A stretch of DNA of 47,205 bases from an uncultured Faecalibacterium sp. (lineage in GTDB: Bacteria; Bacillota; Clostridia; Oscillospirales; Ruminococcaceae): assembly GCA_934518555.1 (NCBI GenBank), contig CAKSXW010000012.1:1-47205 (forward strand), read 5' to 3'. Position 1 is the stretch's first letter, and the number at the start of each line of letters is the position of its first letter. Below, piece after piece: positions 8,919 to 16,964 of the stretch. Position numbers and translations under genes: made by a program. A model generated the notes under the pieces. The model had not been told where the DNA came from. It searched no databases and saw nothing but the letters and a program-made list of their open reading frames with translations.

Positions 8919-10187
8919 TTAGTCTTTAAAATAGGCCTTCTGGATAGCCAGCAGCACCCCTGCCCGGCTGGCGGCAAAGTTCAGGCCGCCCTGCAGGTAG
9001 CAGGTGTAGGGCTCCCGGAGGGGGCCGTCGCAGGACAGCTCGATGGTACTGCCCTGGGTAAAGCTGCCGCTGGCCATGACCACCTCATCGGTGTAGCCCG
9101 GTTCCGGGCTGGGTTCCGGGGCAGCGTAGCTGTCCACAGGGCTGGCGGCCTGGATGCCCTGGCAGAAGCCAATGAGGGCATCGGCGGTGCCTGCGTCAAA
9201 GCAGGTGACGATGTCGTTGTGGTCCTCACAGTACCGGGGCACCGGCTGCTTGCCCAGCAGCTCCAGCATACACTGGGCGTAGATGGCGGTCTTGATGGCC
9301 TCGCACACCACGCCGGGGGCGTAGTAGAAGCCCAGGTACATATCCCGGGGAGTTTCCAGGGTGCAGCCCAGCTCCTTGCCCAGGCCCGGGGCGTTGAGGC
9401 GGTAGGCGCACAGCTCCACCAGATCCTTGCGGCCTGCAATGTAGCCGCCGGTGGGGGCAATGCCGCCGCCGGGGTTCTTGATCAGGCTGCCCACCACCAG
9501 GTCGGCTCCCACCTGGCAGGGCTCCTGGGTCTGGGTGAACTCGCCGTAGCAGTTGTCCACAAAGATGATGATCTCCGGGTTTGCGGCCCGGGCGGTATCA
9601 GCGATCTTGCGGATGGTGTCCAGGTCAAAGGCGTTGCGCTGCAAATAGCCCCGGCTGCGCTGGATGTGGCACACCTTGGCCCCCGGGGCCTTTTGGGCGA
9701 TCAGGTCGTAGTCCGGGGTAAAGTCCGGCTTCAGGGGGGCTTCGTCATAGTTTACGCCGTAATCCATCAGGGTGCCGGTACCCTTGCCCTTGCCGTCCAG
9801 GCCAATGACCCCTTCCAGGGTGTCGTAGGGCCGCCCGGTGGCAGCCAGCAGGGTGTCGCCGGTGTGCAGCAGGCCGAACAGGGCCACTGCCAGGGTGTGG
9901 GTGCCGCTCTGGAACTGGCTGCGGACCAGGGCATCCTCTGCCCCCATCACCTGGGCAAAGATCTGCTCCAGCTTGGCCCGGCCGGTGTCCCACAGGCCGT
10001 AGCCGGTGGTGCCCAGCATATCCGTGGAGGACATCTGGGTGTCGGCAAAGGCCCGGAGCATCTTCAGCTGGTTAAAGTCCCGGATCTCCTCCATGTGGCG
10101 GAAATAGGGCTGGCACAGCTCCATGGCCTGTTCGTCCAGAGCCAGCACCTCGGGTTTATAATCAAAAAAGTGGTTTAAAATTGACAT
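8919..10187 (-). CDS. PLP enzyme of the methionine gamma-lyase / YnbB (aluminium resistance) family
   Basis: A 422-residue fold-type I PLP enzyme. The pattern DALVRSQFQSGTHTLAVAL near the N-terminus and IIIFVDNCYGEFTQ, GADLVVGSLIKNPGGGIAPT (the Lys of SLIKN is the expected PLP Schiff-base lysine) and GGYIAGRKDLVE are those of the family Pfam calls Met_gamma_lyase, also labelled aluminium resistance protein or YnbB. The true reaction is uncertain; a C-S lyase or related gamma-elimination is expected. In Bacillus the homologue is next to glnR; here no such neighbour exists. The GGAAGG before the start and the conserved N-terminus support the ATG at 10187. A repeat element ends 31 bases upstream, so its promoter must lie in or beyond that element. 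Confidence 0.88.
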   Translation of the reverse strand: MSILNHFFDYKPEVLALDEQAMELCQPYFRHMEEIRDFNQLKMLRAFADTQMSSTDMLGTTGYGLWDTGRAKLEQIFAQVMGAEDALVRSQFQSGTHTLAVALFGLLHTGDTLLAATGRPYDTLEGVIGLDGKGKGTGTLMDYGVNYDEAPLKPDFTPDYDLIAQKAPGAKVCHIQRSRGYLQRNAFDLDTIRKIADTARAANPEIIIFVDNCYGEFTQTQEPCQVGADLVVGSLIKNPGGGIAPTGGYIAGRKDLVELCAYRLNAPGLGKELGCTLETPRDMYLGFYYAPGVVCEAIKTAIYAQCMLELLGKQPVPRYCEDHNDIVTCFDAGTADALIGFCQGIQAASPVDSYAAPEPSPEPGYTDEVVMASGSFTQGSTIELSCDGPLREPYTCYLQGGLNFAASRAGVLLAIQKAYFKD

Positions 10188-10218
10188 TTTCGTTTATTTG
10201 GTTCCTTCCCATGATCTT

Positions 10219-10360
10219 AACCCTCTCAGTCATTGCTTCGCAATGCCAGCTCTCCCGAAGGGCGAGCTTTTTGTCATCAAGAGGGCAGCTTTATCGTTCT
10301 GTCAAAAGCTCCCCCTTTCGGGGGAGCTGTCGCCGCCGTCAGGCGGTGACTGAGAGGGTT
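10219..10360. repeat. MITE-like palindromic element with terminal inverted repeats (copy C)
   Basis: A 142-bp element bounded by perfect 14-bp inverted repeats (10219-10232 and 10347-10360). It contains internal hairpins (CTCCCCC/GGGGGAG near 10310-10327) and a module (GCTGTC, then GGTGACTGAGAGGG) also present in the longer copies at 16760-16949 and 24791-24986. Its right end lies inside the acetyltransferase reading frame. No transposase is encoded, so it would move only in trans. A short ATCTT occurs on both sides but is not a convincing target duplication. Confidence 0.75.
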
Positions 10361-11105
10361 CATATCTTGCATACTCCGCAAGCTTTGTAAAGCCCAGCCG
10401 GGTATAAAACCGGACCCGTTCCGGCCCACAGAGGAACACGGGCTGCTCCCCTGCCCCGGCCAGGGCGTTGGCCATTTCCACAATGAGCCTACCCCCCAGC
10501 TTCTGGCCTCGCAGGGCCTCCAGGGTCTGGCCGCAGGCCATGTAGGCCTGGCCGTTGTACCGGGCATAGGCCCCTACGGTGCACACCGTCTGGCCGCCCC
10601 GGTCCAGGGCCCACACCATAGCCCGGCCCCGGCTGCGCTTGGAGCACAGCTCCGAGTAGCAGTCCTCCTGCCGGGAGGGGTCTGCCGGGTAAAGGGCCCG
10701 GGCCACCGCCAGGGCGGAGGGCTCCCGGTCCAGGGTCAGCTGGGCCCACAGGGCCGGGTCCACCTGGGGCAGCGGCAAGGCCCTGCCGGGGGCCAGGCTG
10801 AACACCGTCAGGGTCTCGGCTTTGCGCCACCCCTCCGGCGGCAGGCTGTCCCCCGGCAGCACCAGGCTGGTGCAGCCGCAAAAGGCCAGAAAACTGGCCA
10901 GCTCCTGGGGGTTTGCGCTGCCTGCGGCCCAGGCGGTGGAGCCGTTGAGCTCCAAAGCCAGGGTGGGCCCGGCAAAAAACCGCCCGGGCTGGCTGGGGCC
11001 AAAGATGCTCTGGTCCAGGGGCAGCAGGGCGTCCAGCACCCAGCGGCCCCGGCAGGCCCGGCGGAACCGGGCCCTGCGCTGTGGGGTGTTGACCTGAGCG
11101 ATCAC
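10302..11105 (-). CDS. GNAT family acetyltransferase with repeat-derived C-terminus
   Basis: 267 residues, with a GNAT domain in the second half: TVCTVGAYARYNGQAYMACG, then RGQKLGGRLIVEMANAL (acetyl-CoA pyrophosphate-binding loop) and RFYTRLGFTKL near the end. The first half is a poorly conserved extension of unknown role. The start is a GTG whose bases overlap the murD stop (GTGA), so it is translationally coupled to murD; function in wall metabolism is possible but unproven. The last 19 residues (Glu249-Phe267) and the stop are read from the palindromic element at 10219-10360, so the original C-terminus has been replaced after the GNAT core. Substrate unknown. Confidence 0.8.
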   Translation of the reverse strand: MIAQVNTPQRRARFRRACRGRWVLDALLPLDQSIFGPSQPGRFFAGPTLALELNGSTAWAAGSANPQELASFLAFCGCTSLVLPGDSLPPEGWRKAETLTVFSLAPGRALPLPQVDPALWAQLTLDREPSALAVARALYPADPSRQEDCYSELCSKRSRGRAMVWALDRGGQTVCTVGAYARYNGQAYMACGQTLEALRGQKLGGRLIVEMANALAGAGEQPVFLCGPERVRFYTRLGFTKLAEYARYEPSQSPPDGGDSSPERGSF

Positions 11106-12502
11106 TGGAGGGCCCGGACGATCTTTTTGAACTCCTGGCCCCGGACCTCAAAGTTGGGGTACAGGTCAAAGGAGGCACTGGCCGGGGAAAGGATCACGAT
11201 ATCCCCAGCCTTGGCGCAGGCCCGGGCCAGCTCCACGGCGTGCTGCATGGTGTCGGCGTGCTGGATAGGCAGGGCGGCGGCGTCAAAGCCCGGGTCCTCC
11301 CGGACAGCCTTTTCAATGCGAGGGCCGGTGGCACCCATCAGGATCAGGTTCTTGACATGGGCCACCACCTCCGGAGCCAGGGGCTCGTAGGGGATGTGCT
11401 TGTCGTAGCCGCCGGCAATGAGGATAACCTTTTGGTCAAAGCTCCGCAGCCCGGCAATGGTCCGGGTGGGGCTGGTGCCGATGGAATCGTTGTAGTACAG
11501 CACCCCATCCAGGGTCCGCACCGGCTCAATGCGGTGCTCCACCCCGGTAAAGGTGCTGCCCACCTGCCGGATGGCCTCCACAGGCACCTGGCCCCAGACG
11601 GCGGCGGCAGCAGCCAGCAGGTTCTCGATGTTATGGAGGCCCCGGAGCTTGACGTCCTTCTGGGCCAGGAAGGGGGTCACCACCCCGTCCTCTGCCATGC
11701 ACAGCATGCCGTCCTGCCGCAAAAAGGCACCGTTGTCGGTGTCGTGGAGCCGGGTGAACCACACCTGCTTGCCCTTGCAGTCTGCCTCCATGGAGCGGCT
11801 GATGGGGTTCTCGTACCCCAGCACTGCCCGGCAGGGCTGCTTCTGGTACAGCAGGATGTTGCGCTTGGCGTCGATGTACTCCTGCATATCCTTGTGGTGG
11901 TCCAGGTGGTTGGGGGTCACGTTGGTGACCACCGCAATGTCCGGGCTGCTGTGCATACTGATGAGCTGGAAGCTGGACAGCTCCACCACGGCCACGTCGT
12001 CGGGGCGCACCTCCGGCAGCATGGGCAGCAGGGCGGCACCGATGTTGCCACCCAGATGGACCCGGCGGCCTGCGGCCTCGTAGAACTTGGCGATGAGGGT
12101 GGTGGTGGTGGTCTTGCCGTCAGAGCCGGTCACTGCCACGATCTGGCAGGGGCACAGGTCAAAGAACAGCTCCACCTCGCTGGTGACCATGGTGCCTGCG
12201 GCCATGGCGTCCTGCAGAGGCTTTTCAAAATACCCCACAAAGCCCGGGGTCCGCATGATGATGTCCTGGCCCTTGAAGCCCTCCAGGTAGTTTTCCCCCA
12301 GGCTCAGCCGGATGCCCAGCTGCCGGATGGTGTCGGCGTAGTCTCCAAAGTCCTCCACGCTCTTTTTCTGGTCGCAGAGGGTCACCTGGGCCCCCAGCTC
12401 CACAAACTCTTTGATCAGGGTCTTGTGGCTCACGCCAGCCCCGATAAAGGCTACCTTTTTGCCCTTGATAAGCTCTGCCAGCTTCTGCTGATCTTTTTGC
12501 AT
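11102..12502 (-). CDS. murD: UDP-N-acetylmuramoylalanine--D-glutamate ligase
   Basis: Adds D-glutamate to UDP-MurNAc-L-Ala with ATP in the cytoplasm, an essential step of peptidoglycan precursor synthesis. Mur-ligase marks: N-terminal Rossmann KKVAFIGAGVSHKTLIKEF, P-loop AVTGSDGKTTTT, VVELSSFQL, NVTPNHLDHH, GVEHRIEPV and YYNDSIGTSPTRT. Its 466 residues fit the family. The start at 12502 follows AAGGAGG with 10-nt spacing; an upstream in-frame ATG precedes the promoter and is rejected. The gene is away from any division/cell-wall cluster in this window, paired only with a GNAT gene. Confidence 0.95.
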   Translation of the reverse strand: MQKDQQKLAELIKGKKVAFIGAGVSHKTLIKEFVELGAQVTLCDQKKSVEDFGDYADTIRQLGIRLSLGENYLEGFKGQDIIMRTPGFVGYFEKPLQDAMAAGTMVTSEVELFFDLCPCQIVAVTGSDGKTTTTTLIAKFYEAAGRRVHLGGNIGAALLPMLPEVRPDDVAVVELSSFQLISMHSSPDIAVVTNVTPNHLDHHKDMQEYIDAKRNILLYQKQPCRAVLGYENPISRSMEADCKGKQVWFTRLHDTDNGAFLRQDGMLCMAEDGVVTPFLAQKDVKLRGLHNIENLLAAAAAVWGQVPVEAIRQVGSTFTGVEHRIEPVRTLDGVLYYNDSIGTSPTRTIAGLRSFDQKVILIAGGYDKHIPYEPLAPEVVAHVKNLILMGATGPRIEKAVREDPGFDAAALPIQHADTMQHAVELARACAKAGDIVILSPASASFDLYPNFEVRGQEFKKIVRALQ

Positions 12503-12581
12503 AAAAACGCATCCTCCTTGATACCAATATCTTATGGAACCGTGTAGGCAAAGGCCCCCACGGGAGTGGTCTTGCTGTACC

Positions 12582-12610
12582 ATTATAGTCCATTTGCCTG
12601 CACTTGGCAA
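12582..12610 (-). promoter_or_regulatory. Sigma-A-type promoter of murD
   Basis: Minus-strand TTGCCA (12605-12610), 17-nt spacer, perfect TATAAT (12582-12587), 80 bases before the murD start. Confidence 0.78.
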
Positions 12611-12662
12611 CGAAAACCCGTCACTTGACACCAAAAAGCCCGGTAAATTCACAAAAAGGCAA

Positions 12663-12691
12663 TTGTTTTTCCTGGTGGTTTCTGCTACACT
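12663..12691 (+). promoter_or_regulatory. Candidate promoter of the peptide-binding lipoprotein gene
   Basis: TTGTTT (12663-12668), 17-nt spacer, TACACT (12686-12691). It is divergent from the murD promoter and about 60 bases before the TTG start chosen for the lipoprotein gene. Confidence 0.5.
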
Positions 12692-12753
12692 TGTCGTTGC
12701 AGAGCAGTTTTTGGCTTTTCTGCACCCATCACAACGGAACGAGGTCTCCCCTT

Positions 12754-14328
12754 TTGAAGCACTATGTACGGATCATCGCAGCGGTCCTGGCCGCCGCGTT
12801 TCTTTTTGCTCTTACCGGATGCTCCGACAGCTCCGGCACCAACAGCTTTACCTGGTTCGTGGAGGACATCCCGGCCAACCTGGACCCTCAGGTGGCCTCC
12901 AGCCCCCAGGACCTGATCGCCTGCCAGAACCTGTACGGCACCCTGGTGCGCCGGAATGCCGACGGCCAGCTGGTGCCGGACCTGTGTGAGGCGTGGACGG
13001 TGTCCCCCGACGGCCTGACCTACACCTTTACCTTAAAAAGCGGCCTGACCTACACCGGGGCCAAGGGGGCCGCCACGGAATACCCCCTTACCGCCCAGGA
13101 CTTTGTATACGCCTTCCGGCGGATCTTCGACCCCCAGACCGGCTCCGCCTACGCTGTGGAGTTTGCAGCCCTGGCCAACAGCACTGCGGTGCTGGAGGGC
13201 ACCGCAGACCCCAGCACCTTGGGAGTATCGGCGGCCGGGGACCTTAAAGTGGTGTTCACCCTCAGTACGCCTGACGAGAACTTTTTGGCCAAGCTGACCC
13301 TGCCGGGGGCCGCCCCCTGCAACCAGGCCTTTTTTGAGAGCACCCGGGGCACCTACGGCCTTACCACCGCCGCCACCCTGGCCAGCGGCAGCTTTTACAT
13401 CTATAATTGGACCGCCAACGGTCTGTTTTTGCGCCGGGACGCTGCTGCCCCCCTCATCAACAACCTGCGCTTGGTGCAGGACACCAGCGGCAGCGGCAAA
13501 ACTGCCGCCCAGCTCATTGCTGACGAAAAGTGCTCTGCCGCCCTGGACGACAGCGGCCAGGCTACCAGCCTGCGGAGCGTGGACTACGCCGACACCACCT
13601 GGGCCCTGCTGTTCCGCAGCACGGAGGATTCGGTGTTTGCCAGCCTGCCCCTGCGGCAGGCCCTGACAGGCATTGCCCTGGAAAGCATCCAGCTGCCGGA
13701 CAGCGGCCTGTTCCAGCCGGTAAAGGGCCTGGTGCCCACAGGGCTTACGGTGGACGGCCTGGACTACCGGGCCGCCGCAGGCAGCCAGCTGCCTGCCATC
13801 CAGGACCCCAAGGCCCTGTATCTGGCAGCCCGGCAGGGCATGGCCAGCTCGGACTTTCAGGGGGTGACCCTGCTGCTGCCCCAGGGCTCCGGCCTGACGG
13901 AGGTGGTGGAGCAGATCAACGGTGCCTGGCAGCGGGACTGCTCCCTGTTCTTCTCGGTGGAGGAGGTGCCCCAGGAGGAGTTTGACCAGCGTTTGGCCAG
14001 CGGCCAATACACCATTGCTCTGGCTCCCATCCAGGCCCAGGGGGGCAGCGTGTACCAGATGCTGGGGCAGTTCAGCACCCAGGGAGGCAGCCTTACCGGC
14101 TACACCGACCGTCTGCTGGACCAGCTGCTGGCAGAAAGTGCCCAGACCACCGGTTCCAGCCGCTGCCAGCTGCTGAGCCAGTGTGAGGGCCAGCTGCTGG
14201 CCAGCTGCACCGTGGTGCCCCTGGCCGCCCAGCAAAAGCGGCTGCTCCTGGCCGACGGCATCCAGGGCTTAGTGTTCGACCCCTTCCTCCCGGTGCTGGA
14301 CCTTACAGAGACCACCCGGAAAAATTGA
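12754..14328 (+). CDS. Oligopeptide ABC transporter substrate-binding lipoprotein (OppA/DppA family), orphan
   Basis: A 524-residue extracellular solute-binding protein of family 5. The signal peptide with lipobox FALTGC (Cys23) anchors it to the outer face of the membrane. The mature protein has WFVEDIPANLDPQVASSPQD and NLYGTLVRRNADGQLVPDL, typical of peptide- and nickel-binding members, then AQDFVYAFRRIFDP. The start is a TTG at 12754: GAGG lies 9 nt upstream and the frame yields a compact signal peptide, whereas the earlier in-frame ATG precedes the promoter. No permease or ATPase genes adjoin it, so it must share a transporter encoded elsewhere or act alone. The ligand is not predictable. 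Confidence 0.88.
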   Translation: MKHYVRIIAAVLAAAFLFALTGCSDSSGTNSFTWFVEDIPANLDPQVASSPQDLIACQNLYGTLVRRNADGQLVPDLCEAWTVSPDGLTYTFTLKSGLTYTGAKGAATEYPLTAQDFVYAFRRIFDPQTGSAYAVEFAALANSTAVLEGTADPSTLGVSAAGDLKVVFTLSTPDENFLAKLTLPGAAPCNQAFFESTRGTYGLTTAATLASGSFYIYNWTANGLFLRRDAAAPLINNLRLVQDTSGSGKTAAQLIADEKCSAALDDSGQATSLRSVDYADTTWALLFRSTEDSVFASLPLRQALTGIALESIQLPDSGLFQPVKGLVPTGLTVDGLDYRAAAGSQLPAIQDPKALYLAARQGMASSDFQGVTLLLPQGSGLTEVVEQINGAWQRDCSLFFSVEEVPQEEFDQRLASGQYTIALAPIQAQGGSVYQMLGQFSTQGGSLTGYTDRLLDQLLAESAQTTGSSRCQLLSQCEGQLLASCTVVPLAAQQKRLLLADGIQGLVFDPFLPVLDLTETTRKN

Positions 14329-14378
14329 AAAAACAACAGACCCCGGCACGATAATTGCACAAATCATCTGGGTTTTTC

Positions 14379-14409
14379 AGCACGATGCATCTTGCACCGT
14401 GCTTTTTTT
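14379..14409 (+). terminator. Terminator of the peptide-binding lipoprotein gene
   Basis: Stem AGCACG/CGTGCT (14379-14384 with 14398-14403), with an inner TGCA/TGCA pair, then a run of T residues. Confidence 0.75.
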
Positions 14410-14441
14410 GTTGGCCGGGGCAGCGGCAAAAAAGCACACAC

Positions 14442-14470
14442 TTCAAATTTCCCTCAGAGGGTGCTATTCT
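14442..14470 (+). promoter_or_regulatory. Candidate promoter upstream of the DnaD-like gene
   Basis: TTCAAA (14442-14447), 17-nt spacer, TATTCT (14465-14470). It would give a leader of about 120 nt before the small ORF at 14593. Confidence 0.4.
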
Positions 14471-14592
14471 ATGGGCACGAACTTGCAAAAGTGCCCAGGT
14501 TTTACAGGCAACCGGCCTTTCTGCAAGGAGATTTTTGTGCAGGGTCCGGCCCAAAAGGGCCCTGCCCCACCCGATGACAAGGAGGAATGACG

Positions 14593-14697
14593 ATGTTAGA
14601 CCCACAAGCTCTTATGAGCCACTGGGGACAGTGTATAGCGGCCCCCGACACGGAAGGAGGTGGACTATGGAGGACGAGATCCGACCCAAAGCCCTGA
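14593..14697 (+). CDS. Small overlapping ORF (34 codons), possible leader peptide
   Basis: A 34-codon frame starting ATG-TTA-GAC with a textbook AAGGAGG (14579-14585) 7 nt upstream. It ends at the TGA at 14695-14697, overlapping the first 31 bases of the DnaD-like gene in another frame, and the next ribosome site (AAGGAGG, 14654-14660) lies within it. The peptide has no recognisable domain, signal or membrane segment. It may couple translation of the downstream gene or be non-functional. Confidence 0.35.
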   Translation: MLDPQALMSHWGQCIAAPDTEGGGLWRTRSDPKP

Positions 14698-15437
14698 TGG
14701 TCCCCTTTGATAAATTTGTGGTGCTGGACCTGCTGCCCCCGGAACAGTACAAGACCGTGTTCTCTGGGATGCGGTGGTATGTGGAGCAGGGCCGGGAGCC
14801 GGAGGACCTGGTGCCCCTGGAAAAAATGGCCTTTGAGACCCTGCGGCCCTTTTTGGACGAGAACATCAAGACCTATCAGCGAAAGGTCCAGACCCAACGG
14901 GAAAACGGAGCTCGTGGTGGGCGACCCCGGAAACCCAGCGAAACCCATGGGTTTTCTGCAAAACCCAACGAAACCCACAAGAACCAAAGTACAAAGGTCA
15001 AAGTCCAAAGTACAAAGGACAAAGTACAGTCGTCGTCTAGAGAGAACGACTGTGTATTGACGACGACGACCGAGAGGATCGTCAGAGAGTTTGAATCCCG
15101 GGTCTGCAAGCTCAGCGATCTGGGCCAGGCAGAGCTGGAGGGCTATGTTCAGCGGCTGGGCCCGGAGTTGGTGCAGACCATCCTCACCAAGTGCATGGAC
15201 CTGGGAGGCCACAGTTGGGCCTACGCTCGCAGAGCCCTGGCAGAGGCCGAGACCCAGGGCTGCAAGTCGGTGGAGGAATACCAGCTGACCCACCCTGTGG
15301 GGGCTGGACGGAACCGCCGGGTAGACCGGAAGCAGCCCTCGGGCCAGGACTTTTTGGGAACAGCGGCCCTGGACACCAGCCTGCGGCGGCTGAAAAAGGC
15401 CGTAGGGGCCCGGCCCGAGGCCCCGGAGACCAGCTAA
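14667..15437 (+). CDS. DnaD-like replication-associated protein, DUF6291-type N-terminus
   Basis: 256 residues in three parts. Residues 10-88 (VPFDKFVVLDLLPPEQYKTV through GARGGRP) look like the DUF6291-type domain seen in small phage- and chromosome-borne proteins. Residues 90-135 are a low-complexity linker coded by near-repeats of AAAGTACAAAG. Residues 137-225 (EFESRVCKLSDLG, GHSWAYARRALAEAE) resemble the DnaD C-terminal domain, which acts with DNA in helicase loading. Such proteins are common in prophages, but no phage gene adjoins this one, so a resident or remnant role is possible. The start is fixed by AAGGAGG 6 nt upstream. Convergent with the tRNA gene. Confidence 0.75.
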   Translation: MEDEIRPKALMVPFDKFVVLDLLPPEQYKTVFSGMRWYVEQGREPEDLVPLEKMAFETLRPFLDENIKTYQRKVQTQRENGARGGRPRKPSETHGFSAKPNETHKNQSTKVKVQSTKDKVQSSSRENDCVLTTTTERIVREFESRVCKLSDLGQAELEGYVQRLGPELVQTILTKCMDLGGHSWAYARRALAEAETQGCKSVEEYQLTHPVGAGRNRRVDRKQPSGQDFLGTAALDTSLRRLKKAVGARPEAPETS

Positions 15438-15448
15438 AAGGCAAAACA

Positions 15449-15486
15449 AAAACGGCGGAGCGTGCCAAAACACGTTCCGCCGTTTG
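15449..15486. terminator. Bidirectional terminator between DnaD-like gene and tRNA
   Basis: Stem 15450-15464 with 15471-15485 (one G-T pair); A-rich left flank and TTT at the right. It ends the plus-strand gene and probably also the minus-strand tRNA transcript. Confidence 0.7.
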
Positions 15487-15490
15487 CATC

Positions 15491-15566
15491 TGGAGCAGGA
15501 TACGGGACTCGAACCCGCCGCCTACTGCTTGGGAAGCAGTCGCTCTACCGGATGAGCTAACCCTGC
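15491..15566 (-). tRNA. tRNA-Gly (anticodon CCC)
   Basis: Read on the minus strand, the acceptor arm GCAGGGT pairs with ATCCTGC (one G-U), followed by TCCA, so the CCA end is encoded. The D-arm has TTAGCTCATCCGGTAGAGC, the anticodon arm ACTGC-TTCCCAA-GCAGT gives anticodon CCC, and the T-arm is CGGGTTCGAGTCCCG. CCC decodes the GGG codon. Confidence 0.95.
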
Positions 15567-15645
15567 AGCTGTGCACTTATTGTAGCAAAGCTGGCAGGGA
15601 TTGTCAAGAGTGGATTTTGTCGAGAAAAAACGGCAGCAAAAAGCA

Positions 15646-16236
15646 TTACCGACGGCGAGGGCGGCGGTGCAGGGCACTATAGTAGCCAAAGGCGGTGCCG
15701 CAGATGCCTCCTACGATATGCATAAAGTTGGCCACATCGTCGTGGACGAACAGGATATCGTAGACCTGCTGGCCAAAGTACAGTGCCGCCACCAACAGCA
15801 TGGTCACCGGGATGCCTCCGGAGAACCCGGCCAGGGAGGACAGCATGATGAGCATGAACACGATGCCCGAGGCCCCCAGCAGCCCGGTGCCCGGGAACAG
15901 CACGCATTGCAGCACACCGGTGACCAGGGCCGTCAGCACAATGCCCTTCAGCAGGGGGACGCTGCCGTATTTTTCCTCCATGGGAGGGCCCACCACCAAC
16001 AACAGCAGCATATTGTTTAAAAAGTGGTCCCACCCGGCGTGGCCCAGCACATGGCCCAGGAGCCGCACATAGAACAAGGGGTCCCGGAGAGAGGAGCGGT
16101 AGACGCAGAACAGGTGGAGGGTGGTCCAGCCTCCGGTCACATCATCCAGCAGCAGCACCACCAGGGAGGCCAGAAAAAAGGTAAGGATCACTGGAGAGTT
16201 ATATTGCAGTTCCAGGCTAAAGCGAGCTTTTTTCAT
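15646..16236 (-). CDS. Rhomboid family intramembrane serine protease
   Basis: A 196-residue polytopic membrane protein. Rhomboid signatures are HAGWDHFLNNM (His71, Asn75 of the oxyanion region), GASG with the catalytic Ser123, and HIVGGICG with the catalytic His173. It would cut transmembrane segments of other membrane proteins; substrates are unknown. It follows the CYTH gene with a 4-bp gap, and GAGGGTGAGG spanning that gene's stop serves as its ribosome site, which fixes the ATG at 16236 rather than an upstream frame overlapping the CYTH gene. The C-terminus is basic (RRPRRR). Confidence 0.9.
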   Translation of the reverse strand: MKKARFSLELQYNSPVILTFFLASLVVLLLDDVTGGWTTLHLFCVYRSSLRDPLFYVRLLGHVLGHAGWDHFLNNMLLLLVVGPPMEEKYGSVPLLKGIVLTALVTGVLQCVLFPGTGLLGASGIVFMLIMLSSLAGFSGGIPVTMLLVAALYFGQQVYDILFVHDDVANFMHIVGGICGTAFGYYSALHRRPRRR

Positions 16237-16240
16237 GGCC

Positions 16241-16729
16241 TCACCCTCTGGTCTGCAGCCAGTAGGCACCCATGCTCTGGCCGGGCTGGTCTGTGACTTC
16301 CTGGTCCAGGTAGGCTGCCAGGCCCCAGGCGGCAGGCTGCCAGGCCCGGGCGGCCTCCACCGTGGGGTACTCCACCTCGGCGTACCAGAACTCCGTAGGC
16401 AGGCCCTGGTCCACATGGTTCACCTCCAGGTGGCTGCCGTCGGCCAGGCGGTAGGTGCGCCGGAGCTTGCAGATCAGGGGCTTGGCAATGATCTTTTGTT
16501 CCAGCTGGTCAAACAGGTCCTGGTCGATGTCCCGTTCGATCTCCTCCCGGGCCAGGCCCCCCTGGCTTTTAAAGCACAGCACCCACCGGGTGTCGCCTCC
16601 GGTAAGGGCCTCCTGCCGGATGCGGACCGTAGGCCGCACACTGATGTAGCCCTGCCGCATGGAAAACTCCTCCACCAAGGGCAGGCCCTGGGGCCAGCCC
16701 TGGACCATCCATTTGCGTTCGATCTCCAT
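16241..16729 (-). CDS. CYTH domain protein (CyaB / triphosphate-tunnel family)
   Basis: 162 residues beginning MEIERKWMV, which carries the ExExK signature of the CYTH fold, followed by the alternating charged strands (TVRIRQEALTGG, RWVLCFKSQGG, REEIERDID, LADGSHLEVNHVD, EFWYAEVEYPTVEAA) that line the metal/triphosphate tunnel. The family includes inorganic triphosphatases, thiamine triphosphatases and class IV adenylate cyclases; small bacterial members are most often triphosphatases. The ATG at 16729 makes the ExExK motif N-terminal, as expected. Upstream in-frame codons run into the repeat element that starts 31 bases away, so the promoter lies in or past that element. Confidence 0.88.
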   Translation of the reverse strand: MEIERKWMVQGWPQGLPLVEEFSMRQGYISVRPTVRIRQEALTGGDTRWVLCFKSQGGLAREEIERDIDQDLFDQLEQKIIAKPLICKLRRTYRLADGSHLEVNHVDQGLPTEFWYAEVEYPTVEAARAWQPAAWGLAAYLDQEVTDQPGQSMGAYWLQTRG

Positions 16730-16759
16730 AATGGTTCCTTCTTTCCTGTGTTTTGGTAT

Positions 16760-16949
16760 GAGAATCAATTTGCCGAATAAAGGCTTCCCCCGGCCGGGGG
16801 AAGCTGTCACCGAAGGTGACTGATGAGGGCGCAGAGCAGCAGTATTTGGCCATAAATACCCCTCATCCGTCTGCTCACTGCGTTCGCAGCCACCTTCCCC
16901 CCAAGGGGTGAAGGCTTTCGCTCGGGGCAAACTGCAGAAATTGATTCCC
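16760..16949. repeat. MITE-like palindromic element, copy A
   Basis: About 190 bp bounded by inverted repeats GAGAATCAATTT (16760-16771) and AAATTGATTCCC (16938-16949). It holds several hairpins (CTTCCCCC/GGGGGAAG, GTCACC/GGTGAC, a CACTGCG/CGCAG region, CCTTCCCC/GGGGTGAAGG). Its reverse complement matches the copy at 24791-24986 along its whole length, including the outer arms, with scattered differences. It codes for no protein. It lies between the divergent CYTH and RlmI-like genes. Confidence 0.85.
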
Positions 16950-16964
16950 ATGGTTTTTTGCATT

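Noticed and set aside
8847..10178. A 443-codon plus-strand frame opposite the PLP-enzyme gene
   Set aside because: Antisense shadow with repetitive composition and no ribosome site or motifs; the minus-strand enzyme is clear.
14960..15075. Short repeats in the DnaD-like gene as a CRISPR-like array
   Set aside because: The repeats are about 11 bases, adjacent, within an open frame and without unique spacers; they encode a protein linker.
14355..15437. The DnaD-like gene as part of a prophage
   Set aside because: No integrase, capsid, terminase or other phage gene is next to it. It sits between a chromosomal lipoprotein gene and a tRNA.
15491..15566. The tRNA-Gly gene as an integration site for a mobile island
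   Set aside because: No integrase gene and no repeat of the tRNA 3' end was noticed nearby.
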